64,000 bases of DNA from Schauerella fraxinea (GTDB taxonomy: Bacteria; Pseudomonadota; Gammaproteobacteria; Burkholderiales; Burkholderiaceae_B). Below are positions 45,002-54,266 of the stretch, in pieces. A program made the position numbers and the translations under genes. Numbering within the stretch: position 1 is the first letter of the stretch; the number at the start of each line of letters is the position of its first letter. Below the pieces are notes generated by a model that made no database searches, was not told where the DNA came from, and saw only the letters and a program-made list of their open reading frames with translations. Location of the stretch: positions 62,001 to 126,000 of the forward strand of contig JAVDKK010000006.1 of assembly GCA_030849945.1 (NCBI GenBank), read 5' to 3'.

Positions 45002-45094
45002 GCAACGATTCCGGAAAAGGGTTGCGCCCGCAACAGGGCGGGCGCTTCAGGCATTGGCGTCAAAAGATAGTCAAGGAAGGTCGACCCCCGACGT

Positions 45095-45928
45095 TTACTT
45101 GCCTTGATTCAATGCGGCATCGTAACGCGTGAAACCGAGGTCGTACTTCTTCAGCAGCGCGTCGTATTCGCCATTGGCCTGCAGCGTTTTGATCGCAGCC
45201 AGGATCGCGTCGCGCACCTCGGGTTCTTTCTTCGACACGGGGATGCCCGTGATGGTGGCGAGGAACGGATCGCCGATGGTGAGGTAGGTGTTGGGCTCGA
45301 GCTTTTTGAAGTAGGGCATGGTTTCGCTGCCCTGCACGCCCGCATCCAGGCGGCCGGATTTCAGCTGCGCGCGCGCGTCCACCGAGCCTTCCGTGCCCAC
45401 GACGACAATGGCAGGCGCGCCGCGGGCCACGCAGTTGGCCTGGCTCCAGGTGGCGATTTGGGCGGGCCACGTGGTGTTGCGGCTGGCGCCCACGCGCTTG
45501 CCGCACAGATCGGGCAGGGTGCGAATATTGGCCTGCGCAGTGCTGAGGGTGTAGAACTGGGCGCCGGTGAGCAGATAGTCGATGAAGTCGGCGCTTTGCT
45601 GCCGCTCAGGCGTATCGGTGATCGCCACCATCGCCATATCGACGCGGCCGGTTGCCAGCGAGCTGAACACCTGCGAGAAGCTGGTCTCTTGCCATTCGAC
45701 CTTCACGCCGAGTTGCTTGCCGATGGCATTGCCGAGTTCGATATCGAGGCCGGTGAGTTCGCCGGTCTCGATATTCTTGTAGGCCAGCGGCGGATAGTTG
45801 GGGTTGGTGGCGATGACCAGTTTGCCGGCCTTCTTCAGACGCTCCGGCGCATCCGAGGCGTGTGCCGTGGCGTTCAGACCCATGGTGCACGCCAGCGCGA
45901 CCAGTGCGAGTGTGTTCGAGAGTTTCAT
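45095..45928 (-). CDS. Amino-acid ABC transporter substrate-binding protein
   Basis: A 277-residue periplasmic binding protein. The signal peptide is MKLSNTLALVALACTMGLNATAHAS. The family-3 solute-binding fold shows VIATNPNYPPLAYKN, LTGLDIELGNAIGKQLGV and VDMAMVAITDTPERQQ. The start ATG follows AAGGGG. It is next to the ATPase and permease genes of a polar amino-acid uptake system inside the guanidino operon, so arginine or a derivative is the likely ligand. Confidence 0.92.
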   Translation of the reverse strand: MKLSNTLALVALACTMGLNATAHASDAPERLKKAGKLVIATNPNYPPLAYKNIETGELTGLDIELGNAIGKQLGVKVEWQETSFSQVFSSLATGRVDMAMVAITDTPERQQSADFIDYLLTGAQFYTLSTAQANIRTLPDLCGKRVGASRNTTWPAQIATWSQANCVARGAPAIVVVGTEGSVDARAQLKSGRLDAGVQGSETMPYFKKLEPNTYLTIGDPFLATITGIPVSKKEPEVRDAILAAIKTLQANGEYDALLKKYDLGFTRYDAALNQGK

Positions 45929-45980
45929 TTTTTTCCCCTTGTACGAAACGTGTTGAAAGGCAATGGTTGAATGCGCGCCG

Positions 45981-46754
45981 TCACAATACGGCGGCGATGA
46001 ACGCCTGCGTGCGGCGCTCTTGCGGATGAACCAAGATCTGATCTGGCGGCCCCATTTCCACCACCATGCCGGCGTCCATGAACACGACGCGGTTGGCCAC
46101 TTCGCGGGCAAAGCCGAGCTCGTGCGTGACGACGATCATCGTCATGCCCGATTTCGCCAGATCGCGCATCACGGCGAGCACTTCGCCCACCAGTTCGGGA
46201 TCGAGTGCCGACGTAGGCTCGTCGAACAGCATCAGTTTGGGCTTCATCGCCAAGGCCCGTGCGATGGCAATGCGTTGCTGTTGGCCGCCGGAAAGTTCGC
46301 TCGGATAGGCATCGGCCTTGTGCGACAGACCCACGCGGGCGAGCAGGGCCATGGCCTCTTCCTTCACCTCGCGCTTGGGCCGGCGCTGCACGACCACCGG
46401 TCCTTCCATCAGGTTCTGCAGTGCCGTCATGTGGCCAAACAGATTGAAGCGTTGAAAGACCATGCCGCTATTGAGGCGCTGGCGCGCAATATCGGCATCG
46501 CCCAGGCGGCGCAGGCTGTTGCCCGTTTGCTTGAAACCCGAGAGTTCGCCGTCGATCCACACGGCGCCGCGATCCACCGTTTCCAGTTGGTTGATGCACC
46601 GCAGAAACGTGCTTTTGCCCGAGCCGGAGGGGCCGATGATGCACACGACTTCGCCGGCATCCACCTCCACATGCACGTCCTTGAGCGCCTGAAAGTCGCC
46701 GAAGTGTTTGGAGACGCCGTGCGCCACGACCATTTTTTGTGCGTGCTGCATCAT
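45981..46754 (-). CDS. Amino-acid ABC transporter ATP-binding protein
   Basis: A 257-residue ABC ATPase of the polar amino-acid uptake (GlnQ/HisP) group. Walker A is GPSGSGKST, the signature is LSGGQQQRIAIARAL and Walker B is LMLFDEPTSALDPE. The start overlaps the permease stop by four bases. It powers the adjacent permease. Confidence 0.95.
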   Translation of the reverse strand: MMQHAQKMVVAHGVSKHFGDFQALKDVHVEVDAGEVVCIIGPSGSGKSTFLRCINQLETVDRGAVWIDGELSGFKQTGNSLRRLGDADIARQRLNSGMVFQRFNLFGHMTALQNLMEGPVVVQRRPKREVKEEAMALLARVGLSHKADAYPSELSGGQQQRIAIARALAMKPKLMLFDEPTSALDPELVGEVLAVMRDLAKSGMTMIVVTHELGFAREVANRVVFMDAGMVVEMGPPDQILVHPQERRTQAFIAAVL

Positions 46755-47707
46755 GCCTCCCGTCCGCTGGCGGGGCCGGTGGCGCCCGGTGCAAGGGCCG
46801 GCACCGCCACGCCCGATGGGGTCTTGTCGATCGGGCCGGCGGCCGCGCGTTTGCGGGCACGGCCCTGCGCGAAGGCCTTTTCGAGAAAGTGCTGGCCGAT
46901 CGAAAATAGCGTGACCACGAACAAATACCAGATCGTGGCAACGATCAACAGTTCGATTACTCGCCCGTTGGCGAAGTAGATGGTTTGCGCGTTGTGCAAA
47001 ATCTCCGAAAACTGGATCACGCTCGCGACTGAGGTCAGCTTGATCATGCTGATGACTTCATTGCCCACGGGCGGGATGATCACGCGCATCGCTTGCGGCA
47101 ACACAATGCGGCGCAGCGCGGTCAAGCGCGTCATGCCGATGGCTTGCGCGGCTTCGATCTGACCGTCGTCCACCGACAGGATGCCGCCGCGCACGACTTC
47201 GGCCGTGTAGGCGCCCTGACCGATGCCCAGGCCCAGCAACGCGGCCATGAAGGGGGTAATCAGATCCACCGTGCGCATTTCGAAGCCGGGCACCCCCAGG
47301 GTGGGAAAGATCAGCGCGAGGTTGAACCACAGCAGCAGTTGCAGCAGCAGCGGCGTGCCCCGAAAGAACCAGATATAGAACTTTGCGACCGCTCGCACGA
47401 CGGGATTGGGCGACATGTACATGATTGCAAAGATCACCCCCAGCACGATGCCGAGCGTCATGGCGTACACCGTCATGGCGAGCGTATTGACGAGGCCTTG
47501 CAGAATCACTTTGGCGGTGAGAAAGCGCGCCACGATGGGCCATTCGATCTGGCCTTGGGCAAACGCCTTGATGATGAACGCGAAGATGACCACGATGACC
47601 GCAATCGATACCCAGCGGCCATAGTGCAGCTTGGGAATCACGCGTAGATGATCGATGGCGTACGGCGACCGGCCGTCAGCCTGCTGCAGAGGGCGTTGCG
47701 GGGTCAT
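46751..47707 (-). CDS. Amino-acid ABC transporter permease
   Basis: A 318-residue inner-membrane permease of the HisM/GlnP type with about five helices. The family motif FFRGTPLLLQLLLWFN and the EAA loop EAAQAIGMTRLTALRRIVLP that docks the ATPase are clear. The C-terminal 40 residues are Pro/Ala-rich and extend past the usual end. The start follows GAGGA, which lies inside the argH-like 3' end one base away. A single permease implies a homodimer. Confidence 0.93.
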   Translation of the reverse strand: MTPQRPLQQADGRSPYAIDHLRVIPKLHYGRWVSIAVIVVIFAFIIKAFAQGQIEWPIVARFLTAKVILQGLVNTLAMTVYAMTLGIVLGVIFAIMYMSPNPVVRAVAKFYIWFFRGTPLLLQLLLWFNLALIFPTLGVPGFEMRTVDLITPFMAALLGLGIGQGAYTAEVVRGGILSVDDGQIEAAQAIGMTRLTALRRIVLPQAMRVIIPPVGNEVISMIKLTSVASVIQFSEILHNAQTIYFANGRVIELLIVATIWYLFVVTLFSIGQHFLEKAFAQGRARKRAAAGPIDKTPSGVAVPALAPGATGPASGREA

Positions 47708-47708
47708 A

Positions 47709-49142
47709 TCAGTTCCTCTTCGCCATGGGGCCGTCGTAGGAAGCGGCCCACACCGATTGCGTGTGCACCACGTGGCGCAGGCGGCTGATCTGCATGCTGA
47801 CCTGTGCGGTGGCGGTGCCGCCGTAGCCGCTGCGCGCTTCGATCGCCGATTCCAGGGTGAGTTGAGCCAGTACGCCTTCGCCCAGACGCGGATCGACGCG
47901 GGCAAGGTCGTCGGTCGTCAACCCTTCGAGATCCTTGCCGTGTTCTTCGCAGTACTTGACGAGCGCACCGGTAATTTCATGGGCGGTGGCAAACGGCACG
48001 CCCTGGCGAGCGAGCCAATCCGCCACCTCGGTGGCCAGCGTAAAGCCCTTGCTCGCATCGTGGCGCACGCGTGCGGCGTTGACCTTCATGGTGCGGATCA
48101 TGCCGGCCATCGCGGGCAAGATCTTATGCAGCGCATCGATGGCGTCGAAGGTGGTGTGCTTGTCTTCAGCCAGATCGCGGTTGTAGGCCAGCGGCAGGCC
48201 TTTCAACGCAATCAGCATGGTGTTCATGGCGCCGATCAGGCGTGCGGCACGGCCGCGCGTGAGTTCGGCGATATCGGGGTTTTTCTTTTGCGGCATGATG
48301 GAGCTGCCGGTGGAGAAGCTATCGTCCAGCCGCACCCAGCTGAACTGATACGAACTCCACAAGGTGACCTCTTCGCACAGGCGCGACAGATTCACGCCCA
48401 GCATGGCGGCGGCGAACAAGAACTCGGCCACGTGGTCGCGGCTGCCTACGGCGTCGATCGAATTTTCACAGGGGCTGTCGTAGCCCAATTCGGCGGCGGA
48501 CAACTCCGGGCTGGTGACGATGGCGGAGCCCGCCAGGGCGGCCGCGCCCAGGGGCGAGCGCGCGTTGCGGCGGTCCCAGTCCATCAGGCGCGAGATGTCG
48601 CGTGAGAACCCTTGGGCATGGGCAAGCAACTGATGCGCAAACAGCACCGGCTGCGCGGCTTGCAGGTGCGTGAATCCCGGCGCGATGGTGGTCATATGCG
48701 TATCGGCCTGGCCGATCAGGGCCTGCTGCAAGGCGAGCAGTTCTTGCACCAGGCCACGTGCCTCGACGCGCAGATAGAGCTTGAGGTTATTGGCTGCCTG
48801 ATCGTTGCGCGACCGTCCGGCGCGCAGCTTGGCGCCCACATCGCCCAACCGTTCGACCAGCAACCGCTCCATGAAGGTGTGCACATCTTCGTCGCCCGGC
48901 ACGGGCAGCAGGTCGCCGGCGGCCACGCCTGCGCGCAAGTCGTCGAGCGTGCTCACGATGGCATCGCGTTCGGCGTTGGTGAGCAATCCGGCACGGCCCA
49001 GTTCGCGGGCGTGCGCTTGCGAGGCCACGATGTCGAAGGGCGCGAGGCGGAAATGACTGGCATCGCCGCGCGATAGGGTCATCAGGGCCTCATCCGGGCC
49101 GGATCGAAAGCGGGCGCCCCACAATCGGGTGTCTTGCGTCAT
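47709..49142 (-). CDS. Argininosuccinate lyase homologue
   Basis: A 477-residue member of the fumarase/aspartase superfamily. RLWGARFRSGPDEALMTLS at the start, KLRAGRSRNDQAANNLKLYL and the signature GSSIMPQKKNPDIAEL match argininosuccinate lyase (ArgH), which splits argininosuccinate to arginine and fumarate. Placement with a ureohydrolase, an uptake system and arginase, not with argG, suggests a catabolic paralogue acting on an N-substituted arginine. The start is the ATG of MTQDTRLWG, after AGGA. Confidence 0.9.
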   Translation of the reverse strand: MTQDTRLWGARFRSGPDEALMTLSRGDASHFRLAPFDIVASQAHARELGRAGLLTNAERDAIVSTLDDLRAGVAAGDLLPVPGDEDVHTFMERLLVERLGDVGAKLRAGRSRNDQAANNLKLYLRVEARGLVQELLALQQALIGQADTHMTTIAPGFTHLQAAQPVLFAHQLLAHAQGFSRDISRLMDWDRRNARSPLGAAALAGSAIVTSPELSAAELGYDSPCENSIDAVGSRDHVAEFLFAAAMLGVNLSRLCEEVTLWSSYQFSWVRLDDSFSTGSSIMPQKKNPDIAELTRGRAARLIGAMNTMLIALKGLPLAYNRDLAEDKHTTFDAIDALHKILPAMAGMIRTMKVNAARVRHDASKGFTLATEVADWLARQGVPFATAHEITGALVKYCEEHGKDLEGLTTDDLARVDPRLGEGVLAQLTLESAIEARSGYGGTATAQVSMQISRLRHVVHTQSVWAASYDGPMAKRN

Positions 49143-49238
49143 CGTCAATATCCTCTTGATGCTGTTTGGGGTCGCCGACATCTGCGTGCCGGTCGTGCTT
49201 GATGTATCGACGTGGCGCGTGATGCGCGTGGTCGGTGA

Positions 49239-50192
49239 CTACGGGCGGCAATCCACGCCGGGAAACACACACAGGATTTCGTAGGCCAGGTTGGCCGCCA
49301 ATAGGGCGGTGGCCGATCCGGCGTCGTAAGGCGGGCTCACTTCAACCAGGTCGGCGCCCACGATGTCGAGGCCGCGCATGCCGCGAATGATTTCCAGTGC
49401 TTGCGGGACCGTCAGACCGCCGATCTCGGGCGTGCCGGTGCCCGGCGCATAAGCGGGGTCGATGCCATCGATGTCGAAGGTGAGATACACGGGGCCCGCG
49501 CCCACGCGCGCACGCACTTCTTCCATCAGCGGTGTGAGCGAGCGGTTCCAGCATTCTTCGGCCTGCACCACACGGAAGCCCTGGCGGCGGCACCAGTCGA
49601 AGTCATCCGCCTCATATCCCGTGCCGCGCAGTCCGATCTGCACCACGCGATTGCAATCGAGCAAGCCTTCTTCGACGGCGCGCCGAAACGGCGTGCCGTG
49701 CGCAATTTTCTCGCCGTTCATGGTGTCGTTCACATCGGCGTGCGCGTCCACATGCACCAGACCCACGGGGCCGTGTTTGCGATGGATGGCGCGCAGGATG
49801 GGCAAGGTCATCGTGTGATCGCCACCCAGCGCAATGGCCTTGCAGTCGGCATCGAGTATGCGGCGATAGCCTTGTTCGATCTTGGCCACCGAGTCGAGCA
49901 GGCTATAGGGGTTGGTGGCGATATCGCCCAGGTCGCCCACGTTCAGGCAATCGAAGGGCGCCGCGCGTGTGGCCATGTTGTAGGGGCGAATCATCACCGA
50001 TTCGGCGCGAATCTGGCGCGGGCCAAAGCGGGTGCCCGAGCGGTTCGACGTGCCCACGTCCAGGGGCACGCCCACGAAGCCGATATCGAGCGGTGCGGGA
50101 TCCACGCAATGCGGCAGGCGCATCATCGTGGCGATACCGCCAAAACGCGGCATCTCGTTGCCGCCCAGCGGCTGATTGAAAGGGGTGCCCAT
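49239..50192 (-). CDS. Ureohydrolase, guanidinobutyrase/agmatinase type
   Basis: A 317-residue manganese ureohydrolase. Metal motifs are LGGDHTMTLP, VHVDAHADVND and LTFDIDGIDPAYAPGTGTPE. The N-terminus QPLGGNEMPRFGGIATMMR is what I know from GbuA-type guanidinobutyrases and the related guanidinopropionase; agmatinase activity is also possible. It releases urea from a guanidino compound. It is the first gene of the operon, divergent from the LysR gene at 50328 with a palindrome between them. Confidence 0.9.
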   Translation of the reverse strand: MGTPFNQPLGGNEMPRFGGIATMMRLPHCVDPAPLDIGFVGVPLDVGTSNRSGTRFGPRQIRAESVMIRPYNMATRAAPFDCLNVGDLGDIATNPYSLLDSVAKIEQGYRRILDADCKAIALGGDHTMTLPILRAIHRKHGPVGLVHVDAHADVNDTMNGEKIAHGTPFRRAVEEGLLDCNRVVQIGLRGTGYEADDFDWCRRQGFRVVQAEECWNRSLTPLMEEVRARVGAGPVYLTFDIDGIDPAYAPGTGTPEIGGLTVPQALEIIRGMRGLDIVGADLVEVSPPYDAGSATALLAANLAYEILCVFPGVDCRP

Positions 50193-50278
50193 GCGTCGCT
50201 AGCCTCGCTCGAAATCGTATTGCGGAGCATCGAGTCTAGCGATGGCCGGGTCGCGAAACTATACTCATCTGACGATGA

Positions 50279-50292
50279 TCACATCGATGTGA
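50279..50292. promoter_or_regulatory. 14-bp palindrome between ureohydrolase and LysR genes
   Basis: TCACATCGATGTGA is a perfect 14-base palindrome in the 135-base divergent region, 36 bases before the LysR start and 87 bases before the ureohydrolase start. It contains a T-N12-A arrangement close to the LysR consensus, so it is the best operator candidate for the operon. Confidence 0.6.
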
Positions 50293-50327
50293 ATCAATGT
50301 AATGGCGAGAATATTAGGGTTTCTACC

Positions 50328-51281
50328 ATGATCAGCAATGTTTCCGATTTGGATATCCGATTGATCCGAATCTTTCTCGCCATCGTCGAAGCCAATGGCA
50401 TCTCGGCGGCCCAATCCAAACTCAATGTGGGTCAGTCCACGCTCAGCACGCAGCTCAACACGCTGGAAACGCGCCTTGGCTTTCGCTTGTGCGATCGCGG
50501 ACGAGGCGGCTTTCGCCTGACGGCCAAGGGCGAGAAGTTTGCCGTGTCGGCGCATCGCCTGCTGGATGCACTGACCGAGTTCGGGCTCGAAACGCAGAGC
50601 ATGGAGAAGAAGCTGGTGGGCACGTTGCACATCGGGCTGATCGGGCACATTCCGGCGGGTGACAACACGCGCCTGAGCGGAGCAATCCGGCTCTTCAGGC
50701 AACGCGACGAGGCCGTGCGCCTGAATCTGATCGTGCGTTCGCCCAACGAACTTGAGGAAATGCTGCTCAACGGCAATATCCAGATCGCGATCGGCTACTT
50801 CTGGCGACGGGTGGCCAGCTTGCGCTACACACCGTTGCTGGTCGAGCGGCAGGTGGCGTATTGCGGGGCGGGCCATCCGTTGTTTGGCCAAGCGGGCGAG
50901 GTGGACCCGGAAGTGGCGGCGGCGCACAACTGGGCGTGGCGCGGCTATCCCACGCCTAAAGGCCATCCCCAGATCCCCCAGCGCAATATCACGGCGGTCA
51001 CAAGCAATATGGAGGCGATGTCGATCCTGATTCTGTCGGGGCAGCATCTGGGGTATCTGCCCGAAGAGGTTGGCGATTACTACGTCGCGCGCGGCGAGAT
51101 GGCTGCACTCAACCCCAGGAAGATGTCGTATCGGGTGACGATTCACGTGGTCACCAGCCACGAGGCGGAAGATCGCGAGATGGTGGCGGCGTTTCTGAGC
51201 GACCTCACCTCGGTGCAGCCCGATCCCGCGCGAATCGGCCGGCCGCGGGTGCCGATCGGCGCCGCGCAAGGTATTCTCTGA
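50328..51281 (+). CDS. LysR-type transcriptional regulator
   Basis: A 317-residue LysR protein. The HTH is LDIRLIRIFLAIVEANGISA with LNVGQSTLSTQLNTLETRLG, and the effector domain starts near GTLHIGLIGHIPAGDNTRLS. The start ATG follows TTAGGG; an open frame extends far upstream but overlaps the ureohydrolase on the other strand. It is divergent from the guanidino operon and is its presumed regulator. The membrane fusion gene follows after 19 bases. Confidence 0.9.
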   Translation: MISNVSDLDIRLIRIFLAIVEANGISAAQSKLNVGQSTLSTQLNTLETRLGFRLCDRGRGGFRLTAKGEKFAVSAHRLLDALTEFGLETQSMEKKLVGTLHIGLIGHIPAGDNTRLSGAIRLFRQRDEAVRLNLIVRSPNELEEMLLNGNIQIAIGYFWRRVASLRYTPLLVERQVAYCGAGHPLFGQAGEVDPEVAAAHNWAWRGYPTPKGHPQIPQRNITAVTSNMEAMSILILSGQHLGYLPEEVGDYYVARGEMAALNPRKMSYRVTIHVVTSHEAEDREMVAAFLSDLTSVQPDPARIGRPRVPIGAAQGIL

Positions 51282-51300
51282 CGGACAAACAGGGGACGTC

Positions 51301-52818
51301 ATGGCCAGACTCGTGCTGTTGCTCTTGGGCGCGGACTACCTGCGCCAGCGTTGGCGTGGATTGTTCATCACCGGCTGCGTGTGGCTCCTCGCCGGCATCG
51401 TCATCTTCATCGATGCGCTGGATGGCGCCCTGTACTTTCCCATCGAATTTTTCGCCTATCTGTTTTTGATCGAGGGGCTGGCCACGCTGATCATCGCCAC
51501 CACCGGCGTGGGCGGCCAGCGGGTGCTGCGCTTTACCAAAGGCACGTTCGCCGTGGTGGCTGCGGCGCTGATTCTGGCGGGCCATCATCACGGGCACTTC
51601 GTGTTGTCGATGATCTTCGGCGCGCTGTTTCTGGCCGATGGCCTCCTGCAATGCGCGTCCGCCTATGTGGTGGCGTTTCCGCGGTGGCGTCAAACCTTCG
51701 CGGCCGGCGTCGCCGAAATCCTGTTGGCGATATTTTTCTTTCAGCCGTATCCCACAAACTATGTGGGCACGTTGCCTTACTGCCTCGGACTCTTCCTGAT
51801 GCTCGCCGGGGCGAAATTGATCATGTTGGCGCGGCGGGTGAAAGGCCTTGCTGCAACGCCTGCACCGGATGCGGGGCCAGCTGGCGCGATCGAACCCGAG
51901 CGGCTGGTGTCGATGACAGGTGAACCGATCGGCGACGGGCCACGCACGCCGCCGCCGTCTGCGTCCATTGGAAGCGCGGCGTCCCGCATCTCCGATACGG
52001 GGCCGGCCATACAAACCTGGTTCGAGGGTCCGCCCAGCGACGACGAACGGGTGCTCACGGTGCATGTGTGGACGCCCACCGGATCGTCCAAGGCCCCCAT
52101 CGTGCGGCACCGCGTGATCGATCGCTATATCGCTGCGGTCGACGTGAATGGTGTGATTTCCACCGGTCATGCGGCGCTGGAAACGGCCGAGGGCATCTAC
52201 ATCAGCCTGTATCCGAACGCCGATATCGACCGGTCGCCGGATCAGTTCGGCCGGACGTTGCGGGCCACGCCCGACAACAACGTGCCTGGGCAGTATCAGC
52301 CGAGTTATGCCATCGAGTCGGTGGCGTGGTGCCCCGCCACCGTGCAGGTGCGAATCCGCAATTACAACGCCGCCGCGCTGGCGCGGTTCTGGTCCGAGTA
52401 TCGGCAGGACGCCACCTACAACCTGACCTATCGCAATTGCTCGAGTTCGGTGTCGGCGGCGCTGGAAGCCGCCGTGGAGGGTGTGTTTGGCCGTCTATAT
52501 GGCGAGCGAGCCGGATGGCGTGCGCTGGTGCGCCTGTTGGCCACGCCGGAATTGTGGGTGGCCTCGCAGATCCGCAAGCGCGCGATCACGATGGCCTGGA
52601 CGCCTGGCCTCACACTGGATTACGCCCGCGCGATGAGCATGCTCGCCGATCCGCGGCCTTTCGGCTGGTGGACCATGTGGCAAGCGGCGATCGGCCGCAT
52701 GCGGGCGCTGCGGCGTCAATGGCGCAAACAGGACGCGGCGGCGCCCGCTTCCGGCTCTGATGTCGAGGCCGACTCGCAGGCGATCGACATAACCAAAACG
52801 AATGTGGAAGATAAATAA
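51301..52818 (+). CDS. HdeD-like membrane protein fused to a papain-like-fold domain
   Basis: A 505-residue two-part protein. Residues about 15-180 hold six hydrophobic helices (GLFITGCVWLLAGIVIFIDA; YCLGLFLMLAGAKLIMLARR), like the HdeD/DUF308 family. After a Pro/Ala-rich linker (about 185-250), the soluble part has VISTGHAALETAEGIYISLY and, about 85 residues later, ATYNLTYRNCSSSVSAALEA. A His before an Asn-Cys is the order of circularly permuted NlpC/P60 (LRAT-like) folds. Catalysis is inferred, not shown. It sits 19 bases after the LysR gene; AGGGGACGTC precedes the ATG. Confidence 0.75.
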   Translation: MARLVLLLLGADYLRQRWRGLFITGCVWLLAGIVIFIDALDGALYFPIEFFAYLFLIEGLATLIIATTGVGGQRVLRFTKGTFAVVAAALILAGHHHGHFVLSMIFGALFLADGLLQCASAYVVAFPRWRQTFAAGVAEILLAIFFFQPYPTNYVGTLPYCLGLFLMLAGAKLIMLARRVKGLAATPAPDAGPAGAIEPERLVSMTGEPIGDGPRTPPPSASIGSAASRISDTGPAIQTWFEGPPSDDERVLTVHVWTPTGSSKAPIVRHRVIDRYIAAVDVNGVISTGHAALETAEGIYISLYPNADIDRSPDQFGRTLRATPDNNVPGQYQPSYAIESVAWCPATVQVRIRNYNAAALARFWSEYRQDATYNLTYRNCSSSVSAALEAAVEGVFGRLYGERAGWRALVRLLATPELWVASQIRKRAITMAWTPGLTLDYARAMSMLADPRPFGWWTMWQAAIGRMRALRRQWRKQDAAAPASGSDVEADSQAIDITKTNVEDK

Positions 52819-52918
52819 TTAGAATTTTTCTTATGAGTGGCTGCGGCGTATAACCGTTGCACAGGCGGCCCGGCAGCGGCCGCCGTGCTTCGATTGGACC
52901 ATTCAAGGAGATCCAGAC

Positions 52919-54244
52919 ATGAGGGGAAAACCATTGGCGAGCGGGCATCAGCCCGTACGCGCGTCCACCGCCGCGTTCGTCGGCACGATGATCGAGTGGT
53001 ACGACTTTTATATCTACGCCACCGCCGCCGCGCTGGTGTTCGGCAAGCTGTTCTTCCCGTCGGTCGATGGGTTTTACGGCACGCTTGCGGCGTTCGGCAC
53101 TTTCGCCGTCGGCTTCTTCGCGCGCCCGCTGGGCGGCGCGGTATTCGGTCATATCGGTGACAAGATCGGGCGCAAGAAATCGCTGGTGATCACGCTGCTC
53201 ATGATGGGCACCGTCACCGTGCTGATCGGCTTGCTGCCGACCTACGCCGTGATCGGCGTCTGGGCGCCGATTCTGCTCGTGCTGCTGCGCTTCATCCAGG
53301 GCATCGCCGTGGGTGGAGAGTGGGGCGGGGCGGTGTTGATGGCGGGCGAACATTCGCCGGACGCCAAGAAACGCACCTTCTTTGCCTCGTTCGCACAGAT
53401 GGGCAGCCCGGCCGGGTTGATTCTCGCCACCCTGATGTTCAAGCTGGTGACCGGCATGGACGACGCGGCATTTCTGGACTGGGGCTGGCGCGTGCCGTTT
53501 CTGTTCAGTGCCGTGCTGGTGCTCGTGGGCTTCGTGATTCGCTTGAGCGTTAACGAGTCGCCTGACTTCGTGAACGAAAAAGCCAAGCAGGCCACGCAGG
53601 TCAAGGCGGCGCAAACGCCGTTGATGGAAGTGCTGCGCGGCGCACCGAAATTGCTGGTGCTGACGGTATGCGCCAACGTCCTGGGCATCGCCGGGTTCTA
53701 CTTCACCAATACCTTCATGATCGCCTACACCACGCAGTATGTGGGGCTGGATCGCGCGGTGATTCTGAATTGCCTGCTGGTCGTCTCGATCATGCAGTTC
53801 TTCATCACGCCGCTCTCGGCCTATGTGGCGGAGCGCGTGGGCAACCGGCGTTTCCTGATCACCACCGCATTCATTTCGATGTTTACGCCGTACGCGATGT
53901 TTACGTTGGTCGACCAAGGCACGCTGGGCGCCATTACGTTGGGCGTGGGATTGTCGGTGTTGTTTCTGGGCGCCTATTACGCCGTGATTGCAGGCTACGT
54001 GAGCGATGCTTTCCCCACGCGCATCCGCTACACCGGCATCTCGATGGCGTATCAACTGTGCGGCGCGATCTTCGGTGGGCTGACGCCTATCCTCGGCACG
54101 ATTCTGGCCGAGAATTTCAAGGGCCAGTGGTGGCCGCTGGCGGTGCTGTTTACCGTCATTTCGATGCTGTCGCTGGTCGCGGTGGTGATGTTGAAACACG
54201 GCGATCACACCGCGCCGGACGCGCCGTCGACGGCGCACGCTTGA
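52919..54244 (+). CDS. MFS transporter, MHS (metabolite:H+ symporter) family
   Basis: A 441-residue carrier with twelve predicted helices. FVGTMIEWYDFYIYATAAAL at the start, HIGDKIGRKKSLVITLLMMG, and RFIQGIAVGGEWGGAVLMAGEHSP are signatures of the MHS family that includes the shikimate (ShiA), proline/betaine and citrate symporters. The start follows AAGGAGATCCAGAC. It lies 22 bases before the acetylpolyamine amidohydrolase gene, so it may import the matching substrate. Confidence 0.92.
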   Translation: MRGKPLASGHQPVRASTAAFVGTMIEWYDFYIYATAAALVFGKLFFPSVDGFYGTLAAFGTFAVGFFARPLGGAVFGHIGDKIGRKKSLVITLLMMGTVTVLIGLLPTYAVIGVWAPILLVLLRFIQGIAVGGEWGGAVLMAGEHSPDAKKRTFFASFAQMGSPAGLILATLMFKLVTGMDDAAFLDWGWRVPFLFSAVLVLVGFVIRLSVNESPDFVNEKAKQATQVKAAQTPLMEVLRGAPKLLVLTVCANVLGIAGFYFTNTFMIAYTTQYVGLDRAVILNCLLVVSIMQFFITPLSAYVAERVGNRRFLITTAFISMFTPYAMFTLVDQGTLGAITLGVGLSVLFLGAYYAVIAGYVSDAFPTRIRYTGISMAYQLCGAIFGGLTPILGTILAENFKGQWWPLAVLFTVISMLSLVAVVMLKHGDHTAPDAPSTAHA

Positions 54245-54266
54245 GTCGCATTAAGGAGCTACACAA

